A stretch of DNA of 13,161 bases from an uncultured Candidatus Melainabacteria bacterium (GTDB taxonomy: Bacteria; Cyanobacteriota; Vampirovibrionia; Gastranaerophilales; Gastranaerophilaceae), in NCBI GenBank assembly GCA_934773085.1, contig CAKVMU010000022.1, forward strand, positions 1 through 13,161, in the 5' to 3' direction. The notes under the pieces were generated by a model, which saw nothing but the letters and a program-made list of their open reading frames with translations, was not told the DNA's origin and ran no database searches. The position numbers and the translations under genes were made by a program. Shown one piece after another: positions 1 to 6,869 of this stretch. Within the stretch, counting starts at the first letter, position 1. Every line of letters begins with the position of its first letter.

Positions 1-975
1 GTAAAATATGTTTTATTTACGTTTTTAGGAAGTATGATTATGCTTTTAGGCATTCTGCTTTTGCATTATTATAACTACATTTCAAATGGAATCTTGTCTG
101 CAACTTTTGCGGATATTATGACGACTCCGATTCCGGAAGGAATTCAGTATTTGATTGCTATATGTTTCTTGATAGGCTTTGGGGTTAAACTTCCGATTAT
201 TCCGCTTCACACGTGGTTACCGGATGCGCATACAAACGCTCCGACTCCTGTAAGTATGATTCTTGCGGGTATTCTTCTGAAGACGGGTGCTTACGGTATT
301 TTTAGATTTAATTATCAAATAATGAACGAAATATTTGTGAGTATTGCTCCGATTTTAGCGATTTTGGCATTAATAAATATTATTTATACAGCGTTTGTTG
401 CGTATGCTCAAACCGATATCAAAAGGATTGTTGCATATTCAAGTATTTCAAATATGGGTTTAATTTTGTTAGGTTTATGCGCACTCAATCAAATCGGTCT
501 TTCGGCTTCCGTGTTCCACATGATAGCTCACGCTCTTGTAACTTGCGGATTATTCATGATTTGCGGAATTGTATATTTGAGATGTAAAACCCGTAACATA
601 AACGAACTTGGAGGAATTGCATCCAAAATGCCTCGATTGTTTGGCTTTTCTGTTTTGATAGTTTTGGCATCAATAGGAATCCCTACTTTTGCACCGTTTA
701 TCAGTGAAGTTTTAACAGTAATGAGCGCTTTGTTCTCAAATCTCGGTATGTCACTTAAGCTCACAGCGATATTTGCGTTGCCGCTTTTAATTGTAAGTTC
801 TTGTTATATGCTCAAATTCCTTCATTGCGGATTTTTTGGAGAAGTTCAGGAGCGATTTGAAAAAATTAATGATATTTCCGTGCACGAATTTGTTGTTCTC
901 GCTTCAATTACCGTGGGTTTGATTATATTCGGAATCTTCCCGTCAGTATTACTCAATCTTGCAGGAGCCATTTAG
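1..975 (+). CDS. nuoM: NADH-quinone oxidoreductase subunit M (5'-partial)
   Basis: Antiporter-like membrane subunit of complex I, which couples electron transfer to proton pumping. The frame is open back to base 1, so the gene enters from outside the window; the ATG at 34 is internal. The visible 324 residues are the C-terminal two thirds of a roughly 500-residue family and are almost wholly hydrophobic helices. Numbered from base 1, the hallmark segment KLPIIPLHTWLPDAHTNAP (K63, H70) is followed by LAGILLKTGAYG (K94), AYAQTDIKRIVAYSSISNMG, HMIAHALVTCGLF (H173, H177) and PFISEVLTV (E236). K63, K94 and E236 correspond to the proton-path Lys/Lys/Glu of E. coli NuoM. The usual His of YSSISHMG is Asn151. 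The stop codon directly touches the nuoN start, which indicates one operon. Membrane subunits of group 4 hydrogenases or Mrp antiporters are relatives, but the HTWLPDAHTNAP wording and the NuoN-like partner favour NuoM. Confidence 0.93.
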   Translation, partial: VKYVLFTFLGSMIMLLGILLLHYYNYISNGILSATFADIMTTPIPEGIQYLIAICFLIGFGVKLPIIPLHTWLPDAHTNAPTPVSMILAGILLKTGAYGIFRFNYQIMNEIFVSIAPILAILALINIIYTAFVAYAQTDIKRIVAYSSISNMGLILLGLCALNQIGLSASVFHMIAHALVTCGLFMICGIVYLRCKTRNINELGGIASKMPRLFGFSVLIVLASIGIPTFAPFISEVLTVMSALFSNLGMSLKLTAIFALPLLIVSSCYMLKFLHCGFFGEVQERFEKINDISVHEFVVLASITVGLIIFGIFPSVLLNLAGAI

Positions 976-2412
976 ATGATAAACGATTTTTTTAACATAT
1001 TACTTCCGCAAGGTTGTTTGGCTGTGTTTATAATATTACAGCTCATATTGTCAATGTTTTTATCTCCGAGATATTTTAGATTCGCAAGACTGATTTCCGC
1101 TCTTGGGATATCTTTTAGCATTGTGTTACTAACGACTGTTCAAACAGAGCCGCAATATTTTGGGATGAGAAATGCTATAATGTCGGATAGTTACACACTT
1201 TTATTCCATTTTATAATTTTGCTTAGCGGATTTTTCGTGGTTTTGCTTACAAAAAATTTGGTTATGGAGCGAAAGCAAAATGCGTATACCTTCCATGCAA
1301 TTCTTCTGACAGCACTGTTTGGAGCAATGAATGTTGTATCTGCTAATGATTTTTTAACTCTTTTTATATCTGTTGAATTGTTGAGTTTCCCGACATATTT
1401 TTTGATAGCTTCAAAACGGGGTTATCTCTCAAAGGAAGCTTCTTTTAAATATTTGATTACAAGTGCTGTTGCAACTGGAGTCTTCTTGTTTGGCGTTTCT
1501 TACCTGTACGGACTGACTTCAAGCTTGAACTTGAGTGAAGTATACGAAATAGTAATTGAAAGAGAACCCTCTCTTCTTTATTCTTTTTCCGGAATAATGA
1601 TTGTTTTAGGACTTATTTCCAAGCTTGCTGTATTTCCGTTCGCAAACTGGATTGTAGATGTTTATAAAGGATGTGAAACTTCTATTTTGGCATTTTTATC
1701 TACGGTCCCGAAAATTGCACTGTTCGGAATAATTTGTCGTCTTTTGGTTTTTCCGCTCGGAAGCAGTTTTGAACTCACTTTTGTCATAGCTATTCTGTCA
1801 CTGTTGACTGCACTTTGGGCTAATTCTTATGCAATAAAAGAAAGAAATGTGAAAGTTATTCTGGCTTGTTCTGCGGCTGCAAATTCGTCTTATGTGCTGC
1901 TTGCGGCGAGTCTGGTTTCTGTTTATAACCTTTCAACCGTAATATTTTATTTAATATGTTATGTGCTTATGAATATAGCTGTTTTTGCGTTTTTAAATGT
2001 AACAGAATATTCGGATATCGGATACGATTGTGCAGATTTTAAAGGTTTGTTCCACAAAAATCATGGTTTGGCCGGAGCTTATGCAATTTCAATTATAGGA
2101 CTAGCAGGATTTCCGATAACTTCTGGATTCGTGTCAAAAATCTATTTGTTTTCAGCAATAGCAAATTCAGGTTTGATTTTTGTACCGTTTTTGCTTGCGT
2201 TATTGATTTTAACCGTTATTGCGCTCTATTATTACCTAAAACTAATTCTACCTTTGTTTGAATATCAGGACAAAAATATTTTTGTGCCGGTACTTAAAAC
2301 TGTTTATTCGCAAAAATTCGTTCTGATATTTTGTACTATTGCAACCGTTCTTATCGGTATTTATCCGGAAAAATTAATCGAGCTTTGTAGATTTATTGCG
2401 TATAATATATAA
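976..2412 (+). CDS. nuoN: NADH-quinone oxidoreductase subunit N
   Basis: 478-residue polytopic membrane subunit of complex I, about the usual NuoN length, with hydrophobic helices throughout. Family landmarks in order are LFISVELLSFPTYFLIA (E134), KLAVFPFANWIVDVYKG (K216), TVPKIALFG (K246) and GLAGFPITSGFVSKIYLF (K388). These match the Glu and three Lys positions of the proton path known from E. coli NuoN. Two positions that are normally His have changed: PFHxWxPDVY reads PFANWIVDVY (A223), and YSSIxHxGY reads CSAAANSSY (N303). The ATG begins on the base after the nuoM stop, so translation is probably coupled. The next gene follows after 18 bp. The loss of the His residues suggests a divergent complex I branch, although the charged residues needed for pumping are kept. 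Confidence 0.9.
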   Translation: MINDFFNILLPQGCLAVFIILQLILSMFLSPRYFRFARLISALGISFSIVLLTTVQTEPQYFGMRNAIMSDSYTLLFHFIILLSGFFVVLLTKNLVMERKQNAYTFHAILLTALFGAMNVVSANDFLTLFISVELLSFPTYFLIASKRGYLSKEASFKYLITSAVATGVFLFGVSYLYGLTSSLNLSEVYEIVIEREPSLLYSFSGIMIVLGLISKLAVFPFANWIVDVYKGCETSILAFLSTVPKIALFGIICRLLVFPLGSSFELTFVIAILSLLTALWANSYAIKERNVKVILACSAAANSSYVLLAASLVSVYNLSTVIFYLICYVLMNIAVFAFLNVTEYSDIGYDCADFKGLFHKNHGLAGAYAISIIGLAGFPITSGFVSKIYLFSAIANSGLIFVPFLLALLILTVIALYYYLKLILPLFEYQDKNIFVPVLKTVYSQKFVLIFCTIATVLIGIYPEKLIELCRFIAYNI

Positions 2413-2430
2413 TTGAAGTCGAGGTGAAGT

Positions 2431-2826
2431 ATGAAAGCAGCTGAATATTTTAATCAAGGTTATTCTTGCTCAGAAAGTATTGTAAGATGGGCGATTGGTG
2501 AAGGATTGGTTCCAAAAGAACTTCTTCCATGTGCAACATCTTTTTCCGGCGGAATGGGTTCCGGTTGTCTGTGTGGCGCAATCGCAGGTTCGCAGATGGT
2601 AATTGGATATCTTTACGGCAGAGAAAATTCTATCGGTAACGAGGTTTGCGCAAGAGCAAAAGCAAGAGAGATGATTCAAAGATTTACCGAAAAACACAAA
2701 GCTACTTGTTGCAGAGTGCTTACTAGAGGGATGGATATGGCAAGTCCTGAGAGAAAAGCTCACTGCACAAATATGGTGGAAGAATGCTCCAAAATTTTGG
2801 AAGAGATTATTAAGGTGAAAGTATAG
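2431..2826 (+). CDS. C_GCAxxG_C_C family Cys-rich protein
   Basis: 131-residue soluble protein with the signature of the C_GCAxxG_C_C family, a putative redox or metal-binding family with no settled function. The defining block FSGGMGSGCLCGAIAG carries C46 and C48. Other cysteines are C13 (YSCSES, typical family N-terminus), C34, C73, the pair C93-C94, C112 and C119, nine in all. Conserved Cys near both ends is what the family name describes. GAGGTG lies 6-7 bp before the ATG, and the gene starts 18 bp after nuoN, so it is probably cotranscribed with complex I genes. That neighbourhood fits an electron-transfer or cofactor role, but this is inference; nothing in the sequence fixes a substrate. 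Confidence 0.85.
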   Translation: MKAAEYFNQGYSCSESIVRWAIGEGLVPKELLPCATSFSGGMGSGCLCGAIAGSQMVIGYLYGRENSIGNEVCARAKAREMIQRFTEKHKATCCRVLTRGMDMASPERKAHCTNMVEECSKILEEIIKVKV

Positions 2827-2866
2827 TTTGTGATATTTCAAAAATTCGGGTATACTTAGGTAGAAG

Positions 2867-3808
2867 ATGTTTAACAGAACAGCATATAAAAAAAGAATAC
2901 TTTTTGTCGGAATTCCTGATATGGCTTATATAGGGCTGGATGGACTTCTGATGGCAGGCGTGAATATTGTGGGTGTACTTGGCCCTAAAAAAGACCACAG
3001 TATGTTTCATGATTTCAGAAACTTTGTGCTTTCAAGAAGATTGAACTATATCGATTATGATGAATTGGACGAAGAACAACTTATAAACAAGGTTAAATCT
3101 CTAAACGTGGATGCGGCTGTTGTGTGTTCTTTTAACTATAAAATCCCAAAAGTTCTTATGAGTGCTGTTAAAGACGGATTTATTAATGTGCATCCCTCAA
3201 TGTTACCAAAGTACAGAGGCGGTAATCCGTATTCCAGAGTATTGATGAATGGTGAAACCGAAACGGGTGTGACTATTCATTTTATGGATGAAAGCTTTGA
3301 TACGGGCGATATAATAGCTCAAAAAGCCTATCACATTCACTCAAAAGCAACTATGGGAACATTATTCAATGAGTTGAATGTTTTGGGTATTGAACTTTTG
3401 TTGCAGGTTTTGCAAGCATATGAGGTGCAGGAGCTTCCGAGAATTAAACAACCGAACGGTGATTTTATTTCCGGAAAAGGGCTTGATGAAAGGGAAATTT
3501 TTATAAATTATAATAAGACAGCAGAAGAAATTGAGCGTTTTATTCGTGCCTTAAATCCTTTTATTCTGGCAAGTACAACTTTCCGTGGAAATCTTATGAA
3601 GATTATGAAAGCGGAAGTTGCATCGGATGCTTTTTGTATTCCGCATCCTGCGGGAACAGTGGCGAAAATTGAGGATGACAAGTTCTTTATTGCAACTTCA
3701 AAAGGGCTTATTGTACCGACTGTTTTGCAGTTTGGAAGCTTTTTTATTGGTGATAGCAAAGACTTTATACGAATCGTTAACCCGAAAATCGGTGAAGAGT
3801 TTAAGTAG
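2867..3808 (+). CDS. Formyltransferase, methionyl-tRNA formyltransferase-like
   Basis: 313-residue protein with the two-domain layout of methionyl-tRNA formyltransferase (Fmt, about 315 residues). The N-terminal formyl-THF-dependent transferase domain starts with ILFVGIPDMA and holds the active-site motif INVHPSMLPKYRGGNP (N107, H109) and DESFDTGDII (D145), the Asn-His-Asp triad of the Fmt/PurN/ArnA superfamily. A C-terminal Fmt_C-like part follows from about residue 205 (NYNKTAEEIERFIRALNPF). Fmt would formylate initiator Met-tRNA. The core reads YRGGNP rather than the classical WRGAAP, and NGETETGVTIHFM resembles sugar formyltransferases such as ArnA, so it could be a divergent Fmt or a paralogue acting on an amino sugar. 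It starts 40 bp after the Cys-rich gene with only a modest SD (TAGGTAGAAG) and is followed 9 bp later by the TIM-barrel gene. Confidence 0.8.
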   Translation: MFNRTAYKKRILFVGIPDMAYIGLDGLLMAGVNIVGVLGPKKDHSMFHDFRNFVLSRRLNYIDYDELDEEQLINKVKSLNVDAAVVCSFNYKIPKVLMSAVKDGFINVHPSMLPKYRGGNPYSRVLMNGETETGVTIHFMDESFDTGDIIAQKAYHIHSKATMGTLFNELNVLGIELLLQVLQAYEVQELPRIKQPNGDFISGKGLDEREIFINYNKTAEEIERFIRALNPFILASTTFRGNLMKIMKAEVASDAFCIPHPAGTVAKIEDDKFFIATSKGLIVPTVLQFGSFFIGDSKDFIRIVNPKIGEEFK

Positions 3809-3817
3809 GGATTTTTT

Positions 3818-4636
3818 ATGGATAAACTGAATTTTTTAACAGCGGGAGTTCCGCTCAGTGCGGGCAACAAAGGCTATGCTCGTGGTTTCGAAATCTTAGA
3901 TGATATGGGTTTGGACGGGCTTGAATTGGAGTTTGTTCATGGTGTAAGAATTTCGGATGCAAGCAGAGAAGTTGTTGGTGCTTCAAAAAAGGTTCTTACT
4001 GCGCACGCACCTTTTTATGTAAATCTTAACGCAAGGGAAGAAGAAAAGGTTGAGGCAAGCGTTCAAAGAATTATTGAAACCGCAGTGACGGCAGAAGAAC
4101 TTGGCGGATACAGTATTACGTATCACGCAGGATTCTATCTCGGTCAGGATAAAGAGATTGTTTATCAAAAAATCAGAAAACAGACTGAAATAATTTCTGA
4201 AAGTCTAAAAAATAACGGAAACAAAATTTGGATAAGACCGGAAACAACCGGAAAAGCGACTCAGTGGGGCGATTTGGAAGAAATTGTAAGACTTTCAAAA
4301 GAGTTTGAACAAGTGCTTCCGTGTGTTGATTTTTCGCACCTTCATGCCAGATACAATGGTGTGGTGAATACTTATGATGAATTTTCTGCAATTTTTGAAA
4401 AGATAGGCAAAGAGCTCGGACAGGTTGCATTGGATAATTTCCACGCACATATCGCCGGAATTGAATATGGCGCTAAAGGTGAAAAGAAACATTTGAATCT
4501 TGAGGAATCTGATTTTAATTACAAAGATTTGCTCAAAGCTTTCAAAGCTTTTGATGTAAAAGGAGCTGTTGTCTGCGAAAGTCCTAATATTGAAGAAGAT
4601 GCAAAACTGCTTAAAGAGTATTATTTAAATTTGTAG
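3818..4636 (+). CDS. Endonuclease IV-like TIM-barrel protein
   Basis: 272-residue member of the AP endonuclease family 2 / sugar isomerase TIM-barrel superfamily. Metal-ligand candidates appear in the order of E. coli Nfo: H63 (TAHAPFYVNL), H103 (TYHAGF), E142 (RPETTG), D171 and H174 (CVDFSHLHA), H209 or H211 (NFHAHIAG), H225 (EKKHLNLEESD) and E254 (CESPN). This supports a metal-dependent hydrolase or isomerase fold, and the spacing is closest to the endonuclease IV-like branch that reads KGEKKHL where classical Nfo has the DxH ligand pair; the Asp is replaced here by Lys223. DNA repair at abasic sites is therefore possible but not certain. The start ATG has AGGGA about 8 bp upstream and lies 9 bp after the preceding stop, so it is in an operon with the formyltransferase-like gene. 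No terminator with a T-tract follows. Confidence 0.78.
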   Translation: MDKLNFLTAGVPLSAGNKGYARGFEILDDMGLDGLELEFVHGVRISDASREVVGASKKVLTAHAPFYVNLNAREEEKVEASVQRIIETAVTAEELGGYSITYHAGFYLGQDKEIVYQKIRKQTEIISESLKNNGNKIWIRPETTGKATQWGDLEEIVRLSKEFEQVLPCVDFSHLHARYNGVVNTYDEFSAIFEKIGKELGQVALDNFHAHIAGIEYGAKGEKKHLNLEESDFNYKDLLKAFKAFDVKGAVVCESPNIEEDAKLLKEYYLNL

Positions 4637-4660
4637 TAAGTTTTCACATTAATCCACGTC

Positions 4661-4677
4661 ATGTACTTGATGTACAT
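4661..4677. promoter_or_regulatory. Dyad operator candidate upstream of ribD
   Basis: ATGTAC (4661-4666) and GTACAT (4672-4677) form a perfect 6-bp-arm inverted repeat around TTGAT. It sits where the -35 region of the TATAAT at 4684-4689 would be, and no good -35 hexamer is present at 16-18 bp. That position suits a repressor or activator site controlling ribD. The arms are short, so a chance origin cannot be excluded. Confidence 0.4.
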
Positions 4678-4683
4678 TTACTA

Positions 4684-4697
4684 TATAATATAAACAA
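4684..4697 (+). promoter_or_regulatory. Candidate -10 element; leaderless ribD start
   Basis: TATAAT occupies 4684-4689 and the ribD ATG begins at 4698, only 8 bases after the hexamer, where transcription would be expected to begin (about 4696-4698). No purine-rich Shine-Dalgarno precedes the ATG. If this promoter is used, the ribD mRNA is leaderless or nearly so. Readthrough from the upstream operon is the alternative. Confidence 0.45.
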
Positions 4698-5705
4698 ATG
4701 AAAAATCTTGATGAAAAATATATGCGAATGTGTTTTGCTTTGGCAAAACGGGGGAAGGGTAGAGTATCACCGAATCCTATGGTGGGTTGTGTCGTTTTGG
4801 ATAAAAACGGAAATGTGGTATCAAAAGGTTACCACAAAAAGTATGGTGAAAATCACGCAGAACGTGACGCTTTGACAAAACTTAAAAATAATGAGGCAAA
4901 TGGCGGTACGTTGTATGTTAATTTGGAGCCTTGTTCGCACTATGGCAAGACTCCGCCCTGTGTAGATATTATCATTGAACACAAAATTAAAAAAGTTGTG
5001 TTTGCAATGCGTGACCCTAATCCTAAAGTTGACGGTATAAGCAAATTGAAAGATGCCGGTATTCAAGTAGTCGAAGGTGTTTTGGAGGACGAGGCAAAAT
5101 TTTTAAACAGAATTTTTGTTAAAAACCAAGTGAGAAAATTACCATATGTGGTTTTGAAAACCGCAACAACAATGGATGGAAAAATCAGCACAAAGAGCGG
5201 AGATTCAAAATGGATTACTTCGGATAAATCTCGGGCAGAAGTTTATAAAATGCGCAAAGAATTTGATTGTATTCTAACAAGTTCAAATACTGTTATTGCT
5301 GACAATCCAATGATGGAACACAAGTTTAAATGTATTTTGGATAAAGATTCAAGAATTCCGGCGGATTCCAAAATTTTAAAACAGGGTGAAATCTATATTG
5401 CCAACAAAAATAATACTCCGCTGAAAAACGGAAATCTTGATTTGAGGTGTGTTTTTGAAAATTTATACAAACAAGGTATTTGTTCTGTCTTTGTTGAATG
5501 CGGTGGAATGTTAGCTGGTGCCTTGCTCAGAGAAGATTTGATTGATGAAGTTTGGCAGTTTATAGCACCGAAAATCCTCAATGACAATGAGGGGAAAAGT
5601 TGCTTTGACGGGATTTGTGCTGACAAAATTTCGGAAGCGAAAAATTTGCGAATTTATGAAGTAAAAAATATCCTTCCGGATATCCTTGTAAAGTCCGTTT
5701 TGTAA
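4698..5705 (+). CDS. ribD: Bifunctional riboflavin biosynthesis protein RibD
   Basis: 335 residues. Combines diaminohydroxyphosphoribosylaminopyrimidine deaminase (N-terminal) and 5-amino-6-(5-phosphoribosylamino)uracil reductase (C-terminal), two successive cytosolic steps of riboflavin synthesis. The deaminase zinc site is clear: H53-A-E55 in ENHAERDAL, C79 in LEPCSHYGKTPPC and C88. SPNPMVGCVV near residue 25 is typical. The reductase domain begins at about residue 148 with LPYVVLKTATTMDGKI and ends with VECGGMLAGALL and DEVWQFIAPKIL. It is slightly shorter than the usual 360-370 residues, the middle of the reductase domain being compact. The ATG at 4698 is right by alignment with the family (DEKYMRMC near the N-terminus) although it lacks an SD. 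ribD stands alone here, without ribE/ribBA/ribH neighbours, and no FMN riboswitch is recognisable upstream. Confidence 0.93.
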   Translation: MKNLDEKYMRMCFALAKRGKGRVSPNPMVGCVVLDKNGNVVSKGYHKKYGENHAERDALTKLKNNEANGGTLYVNLEPCSHYGKTPPCVDIIIEHKIKKVVFAMRDPNPKVDGISKLKDAGIQVVEGVLEDEAKFLNRIFVKNQVRKLPYVVLKTATTMDGKISTKSGDSKWITSDKSRAEVYKMRKEFDCILTSSNTVIADNPMMEHKFKCILDKDSRIPADSKILKQGEIYIANKNNTPLKNGNLDLRCVFENLYKQGICSVFVECGGMLAGALLREDLIDEVWQFIAPKILNDNEGKSCFDGICADKISEAKNLRIYEVKNILPDILVKSVL

Positions 5706-5706
5706 C

Positions 5707-5734
5707 TCTTTAGAACGATTGAAAACTCTAAAGA
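5707..5734. repeat. Inverted repeat just after ribD, overlapping next promoter
   Basis: TCTTTAGA (5707-5714) pairs with TCTAAAGA (5727-5734) across a 12-base loop, 1 base after the ribD stop. There is no T-tract, so it is not a classic intrinsic terminator. Because the second arm lies within the spacer of the promoter at 5719-5746 and the loop covers its -35, an operator role for the EF-hand gene is as likely as a 3' mRNA stabiliser for ribD. Confidence 0.4.
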
Positions 5735-5746
5735 ATGAGTTATAAT
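5719..5746 (+). promoter_or_regulatory. Sigma70-type promoter for EF-hand gene
   Basis: TTGAAA (5719-5724), a 16-bp spacer and TATAAT (5741-5746) form a strong promoter match. Predicted transcription starts near 5753, giving about 37 bases of leader before the ATG at 5790. The 13-mer from the -10 onwards (TATAATATAAACA, 5741-5753) is identical to that at ribD (4684-4696). Confidence 0.65.
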
Positions 5747-5789
5747 ATAAACATGCAGGTGTAATAAATGTTGAAAGGACACTTAATCT

Positions 5790-6179
5790 ATGGCAAGCGT
5801 TTCAAGTCAAATTCAAGAAAATGCAATGCAACTGAATTATATGCTCCTTCAAGGTGCAATGGAAACCAGTGCAAAAATTAAAGAAGTTCAACCCGAGTCG
5901 CAAGAAATGGTTTATGCGAAAGAGGGCGATAATAATTATGACGAAGCAATTGATGAAAATGGTGACGGTACAATAACTTATGATGAATATATGAAGTATT
6001 GTGAGGCAAATGCGGTTTCACAGTACAGCGAAAACCCTGGTAAGACTGTAGTTGAGAAAACCGAAAACAAGGAAACCGGTGTACAAAGTATTCGTCCGAT
6101 TAACATTGGTAAGGCATTGAGTGCATATTCAACGTCCGAAATTCATATGCCGGAAGCCAAGATTAAAGACGAAGCCTAG
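5790..6179 (+). CDS. Small EF-hand domain protein
   Basis: 129-residue soluble protein with no signal peptide or membrane segment visible. One canonical calcium-binding EF-hand loop is present at residues 55-66, DENGDGTITYDE, with the expected D1, N3, D5, G6, I8 and E12 positions; the flanking residues (YDEAI before, YMKYCEAN after) could form the E and F helices. The N-terminal 30 residues (Gln/Met-rich) look helical; the C-terminal half is Lys/Glu/Thr-rich and probably disordered. A single loop suggests dimerisation or pairing with another protein. AAAGGA ends 10 bp before the ATG, and the gene has its own promoter. It is convergent with the TsaC-like gene, the two stop codons overlapping. 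Specific function is unknown; a calcium-responsive or dockerin-like role is guesswork. Confidence 0.8.
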   Translation: MASVSSQIQENAMQLNYMLLQGAMETSAKIKEVQPESQEMVYAKEGDNNYDEAIDENGDGTITYDEYMKYCEANAVSQYSENPGKTVVEKTENKETGVQSIRPINIGKALSAYSTSEIHMPEAKIKDEA

Positions 6180-6757
6180 ATTATGACTTCGCCTTGTCTG
6201 TAGACAACAATATTGCCGTCTTTGAAGCCTGCAACCGTTGAAGCACGCCCCTGTGCTTTGCAACCATATTCCGGAACAACGTAATCGACTTTGTCTCCGA
6301 TGTATTTTACTGCTTCTTCGTATGTTAAAGCCGGCGGTTCCCCAGAAATATTGGCGCTTGTTGTGGCTAGTACGTGTCCGTCTATCGTGCGACAAATTTC
6401 TGCAAAAACTTCGTTGTCAGGAATTCTAATTCCTACTGTCGGCATATTTGAAGTCATAAAATCTGGTGTTCTTGTGGATTTTTCTAATACAAGCGTTAGA
6501 GCTCCGGGGAAATGTTGTTTGATTAATCTTTGAGCTTCTTTTTCGATTGGTTGTTTTACGTAATCAAAAAGATTATAAACCTCGTCACTCATAAGAATTA
6601 AAGGTTTTTTCGCTTCACGATGCTTGATTTCATATATTTTTTTAACAGCCTTTTCGCTTTGAGGAAGACATCCCAGTCCCCAAACTGTATCTGTTACGAA
6701 TGCTATAACACCATCATTTTTCAAAATTTCATTAATTTTATCCATATCTCTTAACAT
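6176..6757 (-). CDS. tsaC: L-threonylcarbamoyladenylate synthase (TsaC/Sua5/YwlC family)
   Basis: 193 residues, the TsaC (YrdC-domain only) length. It makes threonylcarbamoyl-AMP from Thr, bicarbonate and ATP, the first step of t6A37 modification of ANN-decoding tRNAs. Family motifs are FVTDTVWGLGC (residues 20-30, usually PTDTVYGL), the lysine/arginine motif IKHREAKKPL (44-53), HFPGALTLVL (82-91), VGIRIPD, ATTSANISGE (131-140) and GRASTV near 170. The initiating ATG (complement of 6755-6757) has a strong AGAAGGTGG SD with AAGG 7 bases upstream; the internal Met5 would be too far. It lies downstream of the DUF559 gene and repeat A on the same strand, and its stop codon shares CTAG with the stop of the EF-hand gene. 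Confidence 0.9.
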   Translation of the reverse strand: MLRDMDKINEILKNDGVIAFVTDTVWGLGCLPQSEKAVKKIYEIKHREAKKPLILMSDEVYNLFDYVKQPIEKEAQRLIKQHFPGALTLVLEKSTRTPDFMTSNMPTVGIRIPDNEVFAEICRTIDGHVLATTSANISGEPPALTYEEAVKYIGDKVDYVVPEYGCKAQGRASTVAGFKDGNIVVYRQGEVII

Positions 6758-6781
6758 ACAACCACCTTCTTTATTTTTAAC

Positions 6782-6869
6782 ATTTATCCCCTCATCCTAG
6801 CCTTCTCCCGATGGGAGAAGGAACGTGACTCTTTCCCTCTCCTAGCAGGAGAGGGTTAGGGTGAGGTGT
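6782..6869. repeat. Cloverleaf-forming direct repeat, copy A
   Basis: 88-bp element matching copy B at all but three positions, all adjacent (6826-6828) in the unpaired linker. It contains two perfect hairpins, CCTTCTCCC-gat-GGGAGAAGG (6801-6821) and CCCTCTCCT-agc-AGGAGAGGG (6835-6855), enclosed by outer arms 6790-6800 and 6856-6866 that pair with two G-U wobbles when read as RNA. The whole can fold as a three-arm junction. C/T-rich then G/A-rich composition is unlike the surrounding genes. It separates the DUF559 gene from tsaC on the minus strand and could affect readthrough or mRNA processing. No T-tract follows on either strand. Confidence 0.9.

Noticed and set aside
34..36. ATG at 34 as the start of the first gene
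   Set aside because: The frame stays open to base 1, and the residues before it match the NuoM helix pattern; the gene is cut by the window edge.
2470..2841. Antisense open frame across the C_GCAxxG_C_C gene
   Set aside because: The forward frame has clear family motifs and an SD; the reverse frame has neither.
4637..4697. FMN riboswitch before ribD
   Set aside because: The gap is only 61 bp, lacks the conserved FMN aptamer segments, and the probable transcript start is at the ATG.
5753..5764. Three-codon ORF ATG-CAG-GTG-TAA at the predicted transcript start of the EF-hand gene
   Set aside because: Its leaderless position is curious, but it is far too short to support from sequence alone.
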